From Micavibrio_A sp035759665 (GTDB lineage: Bacteria > Pseudomonadota > Alphaproteobacteria > Micavibrionales > Micavibrionaceae), in assembly GCA_035759665.1 (NCBI GenBank), contig DASTUM010000059.1, forward strand, positions 1 to 7,406: DNA of 7,406 bases, written 5' to 3'. Made by a program: the position numbers and the translations under genes. This document shows positions 1-6,047 of this stretch, one piece after another. Numbering within the stretch: the stretch's first letter is position 1; each line of letters starts with the position of its first letter. The notes under the pieces were generated by a model. That model did not search any database. It was not told where the DNA came from and worked only from the letters and a program-made list of their open reading frames with translations.

Positions 1-1
1 C

Positions 2-304
2 AAGATCATGCAGGCGCCGATCAGCGAGGCCGAACTCAACCGCGCCAAGGCGCAGATCAGGGCCGGAATCCTGATGAGCCGCGAATCGATGCTCTCACGC
101 GCCAACCGCCAGGCAAAATATCTGATCAATTTTCACCGGGCGCCGGATGTCGCGCGCCTGATCGCGCAGGTCGACGCGGTGACTGTCTACACGGTTCAGA
201 AAATTGCCCAGAAAATCTTCGCAGGCAAGCCGACTCTGGCAGCCCTCGGTCCTGTAACGGGGCTGGAAAGCTACGATACGGTATGGGAAAGGCTGGCGGC
301 ATAA
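2..304 (+). CDS. M16 family zinc peptidase (processing-peptidase-like), C-terminal end only
   Basis: The frame is open at the left window edge and ends at TAA 302-304, so only about the last 100 residues are present. The segment has the look of the last helical part of an M16 (insulinase/mitochondrial processing peptidase-like) protein: ISEAELNRAKAQIRAGILMS, then a stretch with DAVTVYTVQKIAQKIF, then KPTLAALGPV and a final ERLAA, a common ending in alphaproteobacterial members. The zinc-binding HxxEH motif of this family is N-terminal and would lie outside the window, so activity cannot be judged. Family members are cytosolic or periplasmic endopeptidases; the substrate is unknown here. The next gene starts one base after the stop, which suggests one transcript. 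Family assignment is fairly sure; specific role is not. Confidence 0.82.
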   Translation, partial: KIMQAPISEAELNRAKAQIRAGILMSRESMLSRANRQAKYLINFHRAPDVARLIAQVDAVTVYTVQKIAQKIFAGKPTLAALGPVTGLESYDTVWERLAA

Positions 305-305
305 A

Positions 306-914
306 ATGATCTGGGGGCTCCGCTACCGCAGGGCCGAAAGTCCGCCTGCCGCCACTCTGCAAAGTCCGCGCCTTATCCTGCGCCCCGCCGTCATGGGTGA
401 TTACCCGCAATGGAAGGCCGTGCGGCAGGCCAATTACACCTATCTGAAACCGTTCGAACCTGCATGGCCGGACGGTTGCCTGACGGCCGATTTTTTTGCA
501 CGGCGCCTCAGGCGGCTCTGGCGGGAATGGGAAGGCGACCGCACCTATGCCTTCCTGATTTTCCTGAAAGACGGAACTCTCATCGGCGCGCTCAATGTCA
601 ACAACGTCACGCGCGGCGCGGCGAATTACGCGTCGCTGGGCTACTGGCTGGACGATGGATCGCAGGGGCAGGGCTATATGACGGAAGCGGGGTTTTCCGT
701 TCTGGATTTTGCGTTCGAGGCGCTGCGTCTGTCGCGCATGAACGCGGCGACCTTGCCGCTCAACCGTAAAAGCCAGGCCATGTTGCTCAGGCTCGGTTTT
801 TCCGAAGAGGGCTTCGCGAGGAAATATATCCAGATCGACGGGCGGCGGCAGGATCACATCCTGTACGGGCTGGACGCCGCCGATTTTTCAGGCGCGGCCG
901 GAAAAGCCGGATAG
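306..914 (+). CDS. GNAT family N-acetyltransferase, RimJ/RimL type
   Basis: This 202-residue protein is a Gcn5-related N-acetyltransferase of the type that acetylates N-terminal amines of ribosomal proteins (RimJ/RimL) from acetyl-CoA. Visible marks are the opening strand motif SPRLILRP (residues 20-27), the central strand GTLIGALNVNNV (90-101), the acetyl-CoA pyrophosphate loop GYWLDDGSQGQGYMTEA (112-128, GQG at 121-123), and the C-terminal PLNRKSQAMLLRLGF (151-165) followed by EEGFARKYIQIDGRRQDHILY. Length fits the family. The start ATG is one base after the stop of the M16 gene, with GGCGG six bases upstream as a modest ribosome site. The same M16-GNAT order is, from memory, frequent in alphaproteobacteria. 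The substrate is not proven: RimJ-like enzymes also acetylate other proteins or small molecules. Its last 27 bases overlap the opposing AlgH-family gene. Confidence 0.87.
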   Translation: MIWGLRYRRAESPPAATLQSPRLILRPAVMGDYPQWKAVRQANYTYLKPFEPAWPDGCLTADFFARRLRRLWREWEGDRTYAFLIFLKDGTLIGALNVNNVTRGAANYASLGYWLDDGSQGQGYMTEAGFSVLDFAFEALRLSRMNAATLPLNRKSQAMLLRLGFSEEGFARKYIQIDGRRQDHILYGLDAADFSGAAGKAG

Positions 915-1481
915 CATCCCCGGATTGACGCCGATCAGGGCGAAGGCATTTTCCCACATTTCATCGGGGCGCGACATAAAGACGATTTCGTGGCTCGCAG
1001 GAGCCGTCAGCCAGACATTGTCCTGCAATTCCTTTTCAAGTTGCCCCGCGCCCCAGCCCGCATAGCCGAGCGTGAAGAGCATGAGTTCGGGACGGTAGCC
1101 GTTCACGATCGAGCGCAGCGCATCGACCGTGCCGCTGATCGAAAACAGATCGTCGACATGGATCGTGTTTTTCTGGTCGAAATCGCTGGAATGGAGCAGG
1201 AAGCCGTGAACGCTCTGAACCGGCCCGCCTGAAAGGACGGGCATGGCGAGAACCTTTTCATCAAGCGGCTTTTCGCTGGAGACGCCGACCTGGCGCAGAA
1301 CTTCGGCGAAATCCGGCGAAGGCAGCGGGTTGTTGATGACCATGCCCATCGCGCCTTTTTCGTCGTGCACGGCCATGAAAATTACGGCGCGGTGGAAGCG
1401 CGGATCGTTCATCTGCGGCATAGCGAGGAGGAGGTGGCCCTTGAGGGAGGTAAATTCAGAAGAATTGTCTTTTGCGCTCAT
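888..1481 (-). CDS. yqgE: AlgH/YqgE family protein (UPF0301, DUF179)
   Basis: A 197-residue cytosolic protein of the UPF0301 (AlgH/YqgE) family. Family hallmarks are clear in order: GHLLLAMPQMNDPRFHRAVI (residues 15-34), HDEKGAMGMVINNPL (39-53), LSGGPV (83-88), GFLLHSS (93-99), then LFTLGYAGWGAGQLEKEL (135-152) and NVWLTAP (155-161). The molecular role is unsettled; the Pseudomonas name AlgH came from an alginate-regulation phenotype, and a DNA-binding transcription role has not been shown generally. I chose ATG 1479-1481 because the family starts shortly before GHLLLAMP; an in-frame extension to 1595 adds residues with no family similarity and would run through the start of the divergent gene. 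No strong ribosome site precedes the start. It is divergent from the DsbD-alpha-like gene, with only 51 bases between their starts, and convergent with the GNAT gene. Confidence 0.93.
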   Translation of the reverse strand: MSAKDNSSEFTSLKGHLLLAMPQMNDPRFHRAVIFMAVHDEKGAMGMVINNPLPSPDFAEVLRQVGVSSEKPLDEKVLAMPVLSGGPVQSVHGFLLHSSDFDQKNTIHVDDLFSISGTVDALRSIVNGYRPELMLFTLGYAGWGAGQLEKELQDNVWLTAPASHEIVFMSRPDEMWENAFALIGVNPGMLSGFSGRA

Positions 1482-1493
1482 GATTCTTATACT
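1465..1493 (+). promoter_or_regulatory. Candidate sigma70 promoter for the DsbD-alpha-like gene
   Basis: TTGTCT (1465-1470) lies 17 bases before TATACT (1488-1493), a good match to TTGACA/TATAAT spacing. Transcription would begin near 1500, giving a leader of about 33 bases with AGGCAGG (1521-1527) five bases before the ATG at 1533. The -35 element sits inside the first codons of the divergent AlgH-family gene, so strong use of this promoter could interfere with that gene's transcription. Alphaproteobacterial promoters often deviate from the consensus, so this is a sequence-based guess. Confidence 0.42.
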
Positions 1494-1532
1494 TGCCCAA
1501 AAGCGGAGTCCCCGCAACCAAGGCAGGCTTGT

Positions 1533-2330
1533 ATGAAAAAGACTTTCACCATCTTTCTTTTCGCTTTCGTTTTTTCGTTTCCTGCCGCCGCGCAAAACGG
1601 CGCAAGCGGTAATTATGCCTCCGCGCGCTTTGTTTCAGGGGATCGAAATGTGGATAAAAAATCATCCACGGATTTGGGGCTCGACATCATTCTGCAGGAT
1701 GGATGGTACACCTACTGGCGTATGGCGGGCGACAGCGGCCTGCCACCGAAGCTCGACTGGTCGGACTCGGTCAACGTCAAGCGCGTGGATATTGCATGGC
1801 CTGCGCCGGCGCGATTTACGCTGAGGGATATGCACAGCTTTGGGTACAGCGATCATGTCCTTCTGCCCTTGACGGTCACGCCTGAAAATCCGGCGCAGCC
1901 CATGAAGCTCGACGTCAAACTCGATATGGTCGTCTGTCATGAAATCTGTGTGCCCGAACATCTGCATGTGACGGGCGGGGATATGGCGACGGAGGCGGAG
2001 GCTTTGAAGGCCGCGCGCGCCGCTTTGCCGGCCACGGAAAATTCCTCCGAACTGGGTATGAATGCCGCCGTTCTCAGCAAGGATGCGCTGGTCATCACGG
2101 CCTACGCCAAAGGCGGCTTTCACAAGGATGCGGATGTGGTGATAGAAACGCCGGTGCCGCTTTTGACCGTTCCGCCGCAAGTTTTTATCGACGAAAAAAA
2201 CGCCGACCAGGCGGTTTTGAAAGTCGTCGCTCCTGCCGGCATGGATTTGACGAAGGAATTGTTCGGCAAGAAAGCGACCATCGTCCTGCTTCACGGCGGA
2301 AAATCGCTGGAAAAAGAATTTACTTTTTAA
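1533..2330 (+). CDS. Exported stand-alone DsbD-alpha-like domain protein (COG4233 type)
   Basis: A 265-residue protein with a clear Sec signal peptide: MKKTFTIFLFAFVFSFPAAA, predicted cleavage after residue 20 (AAA|QN). The mature part resembles the periplasmic alpha domain of DsbD/ScsB thiol-disulfide reductases: GWYTYWRMAGDSGLPP (residues 57-72), then W89/F104-type strand motifs, then the cysteine pair in VVCHEICVPE (Cys135 and Cys139). In DsbD this domain passes electrons from the membrane domain to periplasmic partners such as DsbC or c-type cytochrome maturation factors. Here there is no membrane (beta) or thioredoxin (gamma) domain, and no partner gene in the window, so it must work with a CcdA/DsbD-like membrane protein encoded elsewhere, or in another role. 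The start is chosen by the signal peptide and by AGGCAGG five bases upstream. Its neighbour on the left is the divergent AlgH-family gene, a pairing I recall from other alphaproteobacteria. The stop overlaps the stop of the opposing gene. Confidence 0.87.
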   Translation: MKKTFTIFLFAFVFSFPAAAQNGASGNYASARFVSGDRNVDKKSSTDLGLDIILQDGWYTYWRMAGDSGLPPKLDWSDSVNVKRVDIAWPAPARFTLRDMHSFGYSDHVLLPLTVTPENPAQPMKLDVKLDMVVCHEICVPEHLHVTGGDMATEAEALKAARAALPATENSSELGMNAAVLSKDALVITAYAKGGFHKDADVVIETPVPLLTVPPQVFIDEKNADQAVLKVVAPAGMDLTKELFGKKATIVLLHGGKSLEKEFTF

Positions 2331-2995
2331 GGGCCGGTTGGAGCGTTGCCACCCGGCTTGTTTTCGAAAAGATGCGGAAAGGCGATACTCACACGTTTGC
2401 GCGCGTTTGGATGAAAGAGGGCTTCGTGCGTCGCCGGGGTTACATGACAATAGTGTGCCGCCTGGAGTTTCCCGATCTCGGCTTTTTCTAAAACCGTTTC
2501 GCCAAAAGTCAAAAGAAACGGCTCCGGATTTTTTTTAGTCTGGGCCCATTTTGCGACGTTGTCTACGCTTCTGGGATTCTCGGGAAAATACAGGGCGAAC
2601 GCGCCGAATTCATGAAGCCCGGCTTGCTTGGGAAGATTTGCCGATTTGCTGATCAGCATGCTGACAATGCTCCAGTCCTCGACGCCGAACCGCCCGACGC
2701 TGCCACGCCAGATCGGCAGGAACCGGTTTTGCGTGTGACAGGCATGGTTGAAATCCTGCAACAACTGGCCGAATTTTATGCGCATGGGGATATTGATGGC
2801 TTGCCCGGTGATGAAACTTTCCGCTTCCGATACTTCCGAATGGGTCAGCATCAGCACATTGTTCAGAACGGCGTATTCCGACGTTTCGGGAATACCGGTG
2901 AAATATAAAAGCGAGGCAACAGGGATGTGCGGTGCGGCGATATTGTCGTTGCGCGCTCGTGGGTCTCCCGTTTTAGAAAAAAGCCTCTTAATCAT
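2327..2995 (-). CDS. Unrecognised 222-residue protein with two H-x-C-H motifs
   Basis: I do not recognise a family. The protein has no signal peptide and no membrane segment, and looks like a soluble globular protein: a basic N-terminus (MIKRLFSKTGDPRAR), a hydrophobic core segment (PVASLLYFTG, residues 25-34), WRGSVGRFGVEDW (96-108), and a C-terminus rich in Gly/Pro. Its only two cysteines each lie in an H-x-C-H motif: HACH (84-87) and HYCH (181-184); with H190 and H195 close to the second they could bind a metal, which is inference. ATG 2993-2995 is preferred. An in-frame TTG at 3029-3031 would add 12 residues but lies within the predicted promoter zone. It follows the SGNH hydrolase gene by 49 bases, so it may be the last gene of that transcript or have its own promoter. 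Codons look more AT-rich than in the left-hand household genes. A genuine gene is likely because the frame is long and fills the space between two real genes. Confidence 0.72.
   Translation of the reverse strand: MIKRLFSKTGDPRARNDNIAAPHIPVASLLYFTGIPETSEYAVLNNVLMLTHSEVSEAESFITGQAINIPMRIKFGQLLQDFNHACHTQNRFLPIWRGSVGRFGVEDWSIVSMLISKSANLPKQAGLHEFGAFALYFPENPRSVDNVAKWAQTKKNPEPFLLTFGETVLEKAEIGKLQAAHYCHVTPATHEALFHPNARKRVSIAFPHLFENKPGGNAPTGP
2333..2365 (+). terminator. Candidate rho-independent terminator after the DsbD-alpha-like gene
   Basis: Three bases after the stop, GCCGG (2333-2337) pairs with CCGGC (2353-2357), a T/C mismatch follows, then TGG (2339-2341) pairs with CCA (2349-2351), enclosing a seven-base loop. 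The T-rich stretch TTGTTTTC (2358-2365) follows directly. This is a reasonable but imperfect terminator. It lies inside the last codons of the opposing gene, so the bases also code for protein there. Confidence 0.42.
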
Positions 2996-3019
2996 GTCTG
3001 TCACTATCTCAATATTTTC

Positions 3020-3048
3020 ATAATATATCAAGAAAGAAAACAGGTTAA
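3020..3048 (-). promoter_or_regulatory. Candidate promoter for the unrecognised 222-residue gene
   Basis: On the minus strand TTAACC (3048-3043) is followed after 17 bases by TATTAT (3025-3020), giving 4/6 and 5/6 matches to the sigma70 consensus. Transcription would begin near 3013, about 18 bases before the ATG at 2995 and after the alternative TTG start at 3031. The -35 element overlaps the stop codon of the SGNH hydrolase gene. The stretch is very AT-rich (about 25% GC in 3001-3060 by hand count), which raises the chance of a random match. Confidence 0.33.
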
Positions 3049-4094
3049 AAATCGCAGATTTTTGAAGCGATTAGCCCGTTTGTCAGGACGGCATGGCCTC
3101 TCCTGTTCAGGTGATTGAAATCGATCTTGTCGCCGCGGTTATAAACGAAATAGGTGCCGGGTGGGCTGTCCGGCAAGTCTTTAAATGCGTCGCGCCCATC
3201 ATAGACATGCGGCAGATCGAGATATTTTTTAAAAAGCGTCTGCGTCGAACCTTCCTCGAAACCGTTTTCCCATCCTATGCCTTTATCGCGGTAGGCGGCG
3301 GCGGCCTCTTTCGATATCTGCATTTCGTAGGGAAAAACGATCAGGCATAGTTCGATATTTTTTTCCGAAAGCCGCCGCGCCGCCGCATTGAAGCGCTCCG
3401 CCGTATCGCGGATCAATTCTTCATGCTCACGCGGGAATAATTCGGCCGATTTGAAGCCCGTGTGGCCGAACCCGAACTGCTGAAGGATATTCTTCGCGCC
3501 TGTGCGAAGCACGGTATAAAGATATGATTTTCCGCGCAACCCATCCACGTTTCTGCTAACGAAGCGCTCCACCGCATGAACGATGCGTTCCAATGCGGAT
3601 TGCTTCGGCCCCGCTATCGGCTGTCCATTTTTTCTTAAAGGCGGCAGAAAATCGTTTAAATTGAATCCGTATATGATTTTGTCAAGTTTGTATTTGTCCA
3701 CTAGCTCAAACATCTCGTCTTCACGCAGGCCGTTTCCCATGACGCCAAAAGTCCAGTGGTCGTCGTTTGGGTAGCGGGATTGCAGGAGGTCGCTGATGCG
3801 GTATCCATCCCCCGCGCCGACGCCCATGATGATGGAATCGCCCAGATAACCGATGCGGGTTTTCGTTCCCGATAGGTCGAAATCGTCATCGGGGTATCCA
3901 TCGCGGTTGATCTTAATATCGCCGTACGGGTAGCGGTAGGCACCCTCCTTCAAAACGGCGGTGTAATAGCCGATATTATAAGGGGTGACGTAGCGCAGGC
4001 CGATTTCAGCCATGATCGCCAGAAGCCCCACAACCGCGAAAATAAATCCCAGCAGGACGAGGCGCGGATGTTTTTCAAAAACGCTTTGGGCCAT
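3045..4094 (-). CDS. Membrane-anchored SGNH/GDSL-family hydrolase
   Basis: A 349-residue protein with one N-terminal membrane helix (about residues 11-33, RLVLLGFIFAVVGLLAIMAE) preceded by Lys8 and Arg11, so the rest probably faces the periplasm. The SGNH signature is visible in order: block I GYLGDSIIMG with the nucleophile Ser87, a block II glycine near GVMGNG (117-122), block III asparagine in FNLNDF (144-149), and block V DFNH with Asp325 and His328. Such enzymes are serine esterases or acyltransfer enzymes of lipids and glycans. The ATG at 4094-4092 shares a base with the TGA of the carbamoyltransferase gene, with GAGG upstream; a longer in-frame start up to 4283 is rejected because it runs entirely inside that gene. 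Cyanobacterial saxitoxin clusters also have a GDSL-type enzyme (SxtL) near their carbamoyltransferase, but orthology is not shown. The substrate is unknown. Confidence 0.84.
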   Translation of the reverse strand: MAQSVFEKHPRLVLLGFIFAVVGLLAIMAEIGLRYVTPYNIGYYTAVLKEGAYRYPYGDIKINRDGYPDDDFDLSGTKTRIGYLGDSIIMGVGAGDGYRISDLLQSRYPNDDHWTFGVMGNGLREDEMFELVDKYKLDKIIYGFNLNDFLPPLRKNGQPIAGPKQSALERIVHAVERFVSRNVDGLRGKSYLYTVLRTGAKNILQQFGFGHTGFKSAELFPREHEELIRDTAERFNAAARRLSEKNIELCLIVFPYEMQISKEAAAAYRDKGIGWENGFEEGSTQTLFKKYLDLPHVYDGRDAFKDLPDSPPGTYFVYNRGDKIDFNHLNRRGHAVLTNGLIASKICDF

Positions 4095-5875
4095 CAGTCC
4101 GCCTCGAAACTGTTTTTGTGATCGTGGCGCAGCGCAGGGTCTTGCTGCTCTTTGTAGAGAATATAGTTGCCGATGGCGAGCACATCGAGATCGCATCCCA
4201 TGAAGCATCGGAAGGCGTCTTCGGGGGTGCAGACGATAGGCTCTCCGCGCACGTTGAAAGAGGTATTGAGGATGAGAGGACATCCTGTCATCGCCTCAAA
4301 TTTCTTCAAAAGCGCATGGTAGAGCGGGTTCGCCGCGGATGACACCGTCTGGATGCGGGCGGAAAAATCGACATGGGTGACGGCGGGGATGGCGCCGCGA
4401 CGGCCTTCCGCCACAGGCGCGGTAAACATCATGTAGGGGCTGGCGGTCTTTAAATCGAACCATTCACCCGCCTTTTCTTCCAGAACGGACGGGGCGAAGG
4501 GGCGGAAGGATTCGCGGAATTTGATCTTGAGGTTCAGATTCTTCTGCATGTCCGGTGCGCGGGCGTCGGCAAGGATGGAGCGTGCGCCGAGAGCGCGGGG
4601 TCCGTATTCCATCGCGCCCTGAAACCAGCCGACGGCTTTTTGCGATATAAGGGCTTCGACGGCCGCGGAAAGGATATCGCCACATTTTTCGAATCTCGCG
4701 CCGAGCGGAGCAAGGCGCGCCGCGATTTCCTCATCGGTGAAGGTGGGGCCGAGCAGGCCGCCTTTCATATCGTCGCCACCAAAGAAAACATCGCGCTCTT
4801 TTTTATGATGCAGATAATAGCCTGCCAGCGCCGCGCCGAGCGCACCGCCGGAATCGCCCGCCGCCGGCTGCACCCATATATTCTTGAAATATCCTTCGCG
4901 CAGCAGGCGGCCATTGGAGACGCAGTTAAGCGCGACGCCCCCGGCAAGGCAAAGATTGTCGATTCCGCGATAGTCGCGGGCGAGAGCGCGCATGATCTTG
5001 CTTACGATCTCTTCAATGACGCGCTGGATGGAGGCCGCCATGTCCATGTGGAATTGTTCGAGTGCGTCCTCGGCTTCGCGCGGCGGACGACCGAACAGGT
5101 CGCAGAATTTTTGCGAAAACATGGAAAAACCGCCCATGTAATCAAAATAGGATTGGTCGAGTCGGAAAGAGCCGTCTTCCTTCACATCCACCATGTGTTT
5201 GAAGATGGTTTGGGCGAAGCGCGGCTGGCCGTAGGGTGCCAGGCCCATGACCTTGTATTCGCCGGAATTGACCTTGAATCCCAGATAGGCGGTAAAGGCG
5301 GAATAGAGGAGCCCGAGCGAATGCGGGAAAGCGATTTCACGCTCGATTTTTATATCGTTGCCACGGCCAGTGCCGATTGTGCTGGAGGCCCATTCGCCTA
5401 TGCCGTCGAGCGTCAGGATTACAGCCGCTTCGAAAGGCGAGGGGAAGAAGGCGCTGGCCGCGTGGCTGAGATGGTGGTCGGAAAAGAGGAGCTTTTTGCG
5501 GATCGCGTCTTTCGCCTGTTTTCCCGCGCCGTTCGCCAATTTTTCGACTAGAAGCCGTTTTTGAAAAAACTTTTCGTGCAGCCAGAGCGGCATCGCCTCC
5601 CTGAACGAGCGGAAACCTTTGGGGGCGAGGGCGAGATAGGTTTCGACGAGCCGTTCGAATTTGACGAGCGGCTTTTCGAAGAAAACGATGGAATCGACAT
5701 CGTCCAGGGAAACAGCCGCTTTGCGCAGGCAGAATTCTATGGCTTTCGCCGGAAAAGCGCTGTCGTGCTTGATGCGGGTGAAGCGTTCTTCCTGCGCGGC
5801 GGCGACGATATCCCCGTCCTTGATAAGGGCGGCGGCGCTGTCGTGGTAAAAGGCGGATATGCCAAGGACGATCAT
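4094..5875 (-). CDS. O-carbamoyltransferase, NodU/CmcH/TobZ (SxtI-like) family
   Basis: A complete 593-residue enzyme of the family that transfers a carbamoyl group from carbamoyl phosphate to a hydroxyl, through a carbamoyl-adenylate made with ATP (established for TobZ). The N-terminal Kae1/TsaD-like ASKHA domain shows MIVLGISAFYHDSAAAL (1-17), QEERFTRIKHD (28-38), the metal-site motif DHHLSHAASAFF (133-144, H134 and H138), LTLDGIGEW (154-162), SGEYKVMGLAPYG (204-216), AGGVALNC (311-318) and GDSGGALGAAL (340-350). The C-terminal YrdC-like carbamoyltransferase domain shows GWFQGAMEYGPRALGARSIL (416-435), KFRESFRPFAPSVL (452-465) and LILNTSFNVRGEPI (534-547). All key motifs appear intact and the length is normal. 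It is cytosolic by sequence. Known relatives act on Nod factors, cephamycin, tobramycin and saxitoxin precursors; the acceptor here cannot be read from sequence. It starts 10 bases after the DUF5989 gene and overlaps the next gene by one base. Confidence 0.96.
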   Translation of the reverse strand: MIVLGISAFYHDSAAALIKDGDIVAAAQEERFTRIKHDSAFPAKAIEFCLRKAAVSLDDVDSIVFFEKPLVKFERLVETYLALAPKGFRSFREAMPLWLHEKFFQKRLLVEKLANGAGKQAKDAIRKKLLFSDHHLSHAASAFFPSPFEAAVILTLDGIGEWASSTIGTGRGNDIKIEREIAFPHSLGLLYSAFTAYLGFKVNSGEYKVMGLAPYGQPRFAQTIFKHMVDVKEDGSFRLDQSYFDYMGGFSMFSQKFCDLFGRPPREAEDALEQFHMDMAASIQRVIEEIVSKIMRALARDYRGIDNLCLAGGVALNCVSNGRLLREGYFKNIWVQPAAGDSGGALGAALAGYYLHHKKERDVFFGGDDMKGGLLGPTFTDEEIAARLAPLGARFEKCGDILSAAVEALISQKAVGWFQGAMEYGPRALGARSILADARAPDMQKNLNLKIKFRESFRPFAPSVLEEKAGEWFDLKTASPYMMFTAPVAEGRRGAIPAVTHVDFSARIQTVSSAANPLYHALLKKFEAMTGCPLILNTSFNVRGEPIVCTPEDAFRCFMGCDLDVLAIGNYILYKEQQDPALRHDHKNSFEAD

Positions 5876-5885
5876 GACGCCATCT

Positions 5886-6035
5886 CTAGAAAATAGTGTA
5901 GATGAAAACGCCCATAGACGATCCTTTGGCGGCCAGAACCAGCAGGCCGAAGAGAAGCAGGACGGCGAAAATCGGGATCATCCAGAATTTTTTTCTGACC
6001 TTGAGGAACAGCCATAATTCTTTGAAGAAATCCAT
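5886..6035 (-). CDS. DUF5989 family small membrane protein (SxtK-like), 49 residues
   Basis: A short gene easily missed by length cut-offs. It begins MDFFKELWLFLKVRKKFW, continues with a single hydrophobic span (about residues 19-36, MIPIFAVLLLFGLLVLAA), then KGSSMGVFIYTIF and a TAG stop. This order (charged aromatic N-terminus with K-x-R-K-K, one membrane helix, K-G-S/S-x-x-x-x-FIYT-[IL]F end) matches what I know of DUF5989 proteins, which are repeatedly found beside carbamoyltransferases and include SxtK. The positive cluster before the helix suggests N-in orientation. The start is supported by AGGGGG six bases upstream. It lies 10 bases after the SxtJ-family stop and 10 bases before the carbamoyltransferase start. 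Function is unknown; anchoring or assisting the carbamoyltransferase at the membrane is an inference from constant neighbourhood. Confidence 0.9.
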   Translation of the reverse strand: MDFFKELWLFLKVRKKFWMIPIFAVLLLFGLLVLAAKGSSMGVFIYTIF

Positions 6036-6041
6036 GGCATT

Positions 6042-6047
6042 CCCCCT
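6042..6047 (-). promoter_or_regulatory. Ribosome binding site of the DUF5989 gene
   Basis: AGGGGG on the minus strand is six bases upstream of the ATG at 6035-6033 and overlaps the TAG stop (6048-6046) of the SxtJ-family gene. It selects this ATG over the one at 6040-6038, which is out of frame, and suggests that translation of the two membrane proteins is coupled. Confidence 0.65.

Noticed and set aside
126..857. Long minus-strand open frame opposite the M16 and GNAT genes
   Set aside because: It is antisense to two well-supported proteins and its translation is Arg/Pro-rich with no family features.
895..910. CGGC/GCCG hairpin between the GNAT and AlgH-family genes as a terminator
   Set aside because: The stem is only four base pairs and no T-stretch follows on either strand.
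1486..1491. TATAAG on the minus strand as a -10 element for the AlgH-family gene
   Set aside because: It is only five bases from the ATG, no -35 match is found at the right distance, and the same bases serve the better plus-strand promoter.
1482..1595. N-terminal extension of the AlgH-family gene to a start at 1595
   Set aside because: The added residues lack family similarity, overlap the signal peptide codons of the divergent gene, and the normal AlgH-family start is close to the GHLLLAMP motif.
1662..2450. Long minus-strand open frame opposite the DsbD-alpha-like gene
   Set aside because: It is antisense to a gene with a signal peptide and family motifs, and overlaps the orphan gene in another frame; its translation is low-complexity Arg-rich.
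4095..4283. N-terminal extension of the SGNH hydrolase to a start at 4283
   Set aside because: The extension is Arg-rich out-of-frame reading of the carbamoyltransferase C-terminus; the ATG at 4094 precedes a natural membrane anchor.
4640..5551. 303-codon plus-strand open frame inside the carbamoyltransferase gene
   Set aside because: It is a GC-driven antisense frame; the minus strand carries all the family motifs across this span.
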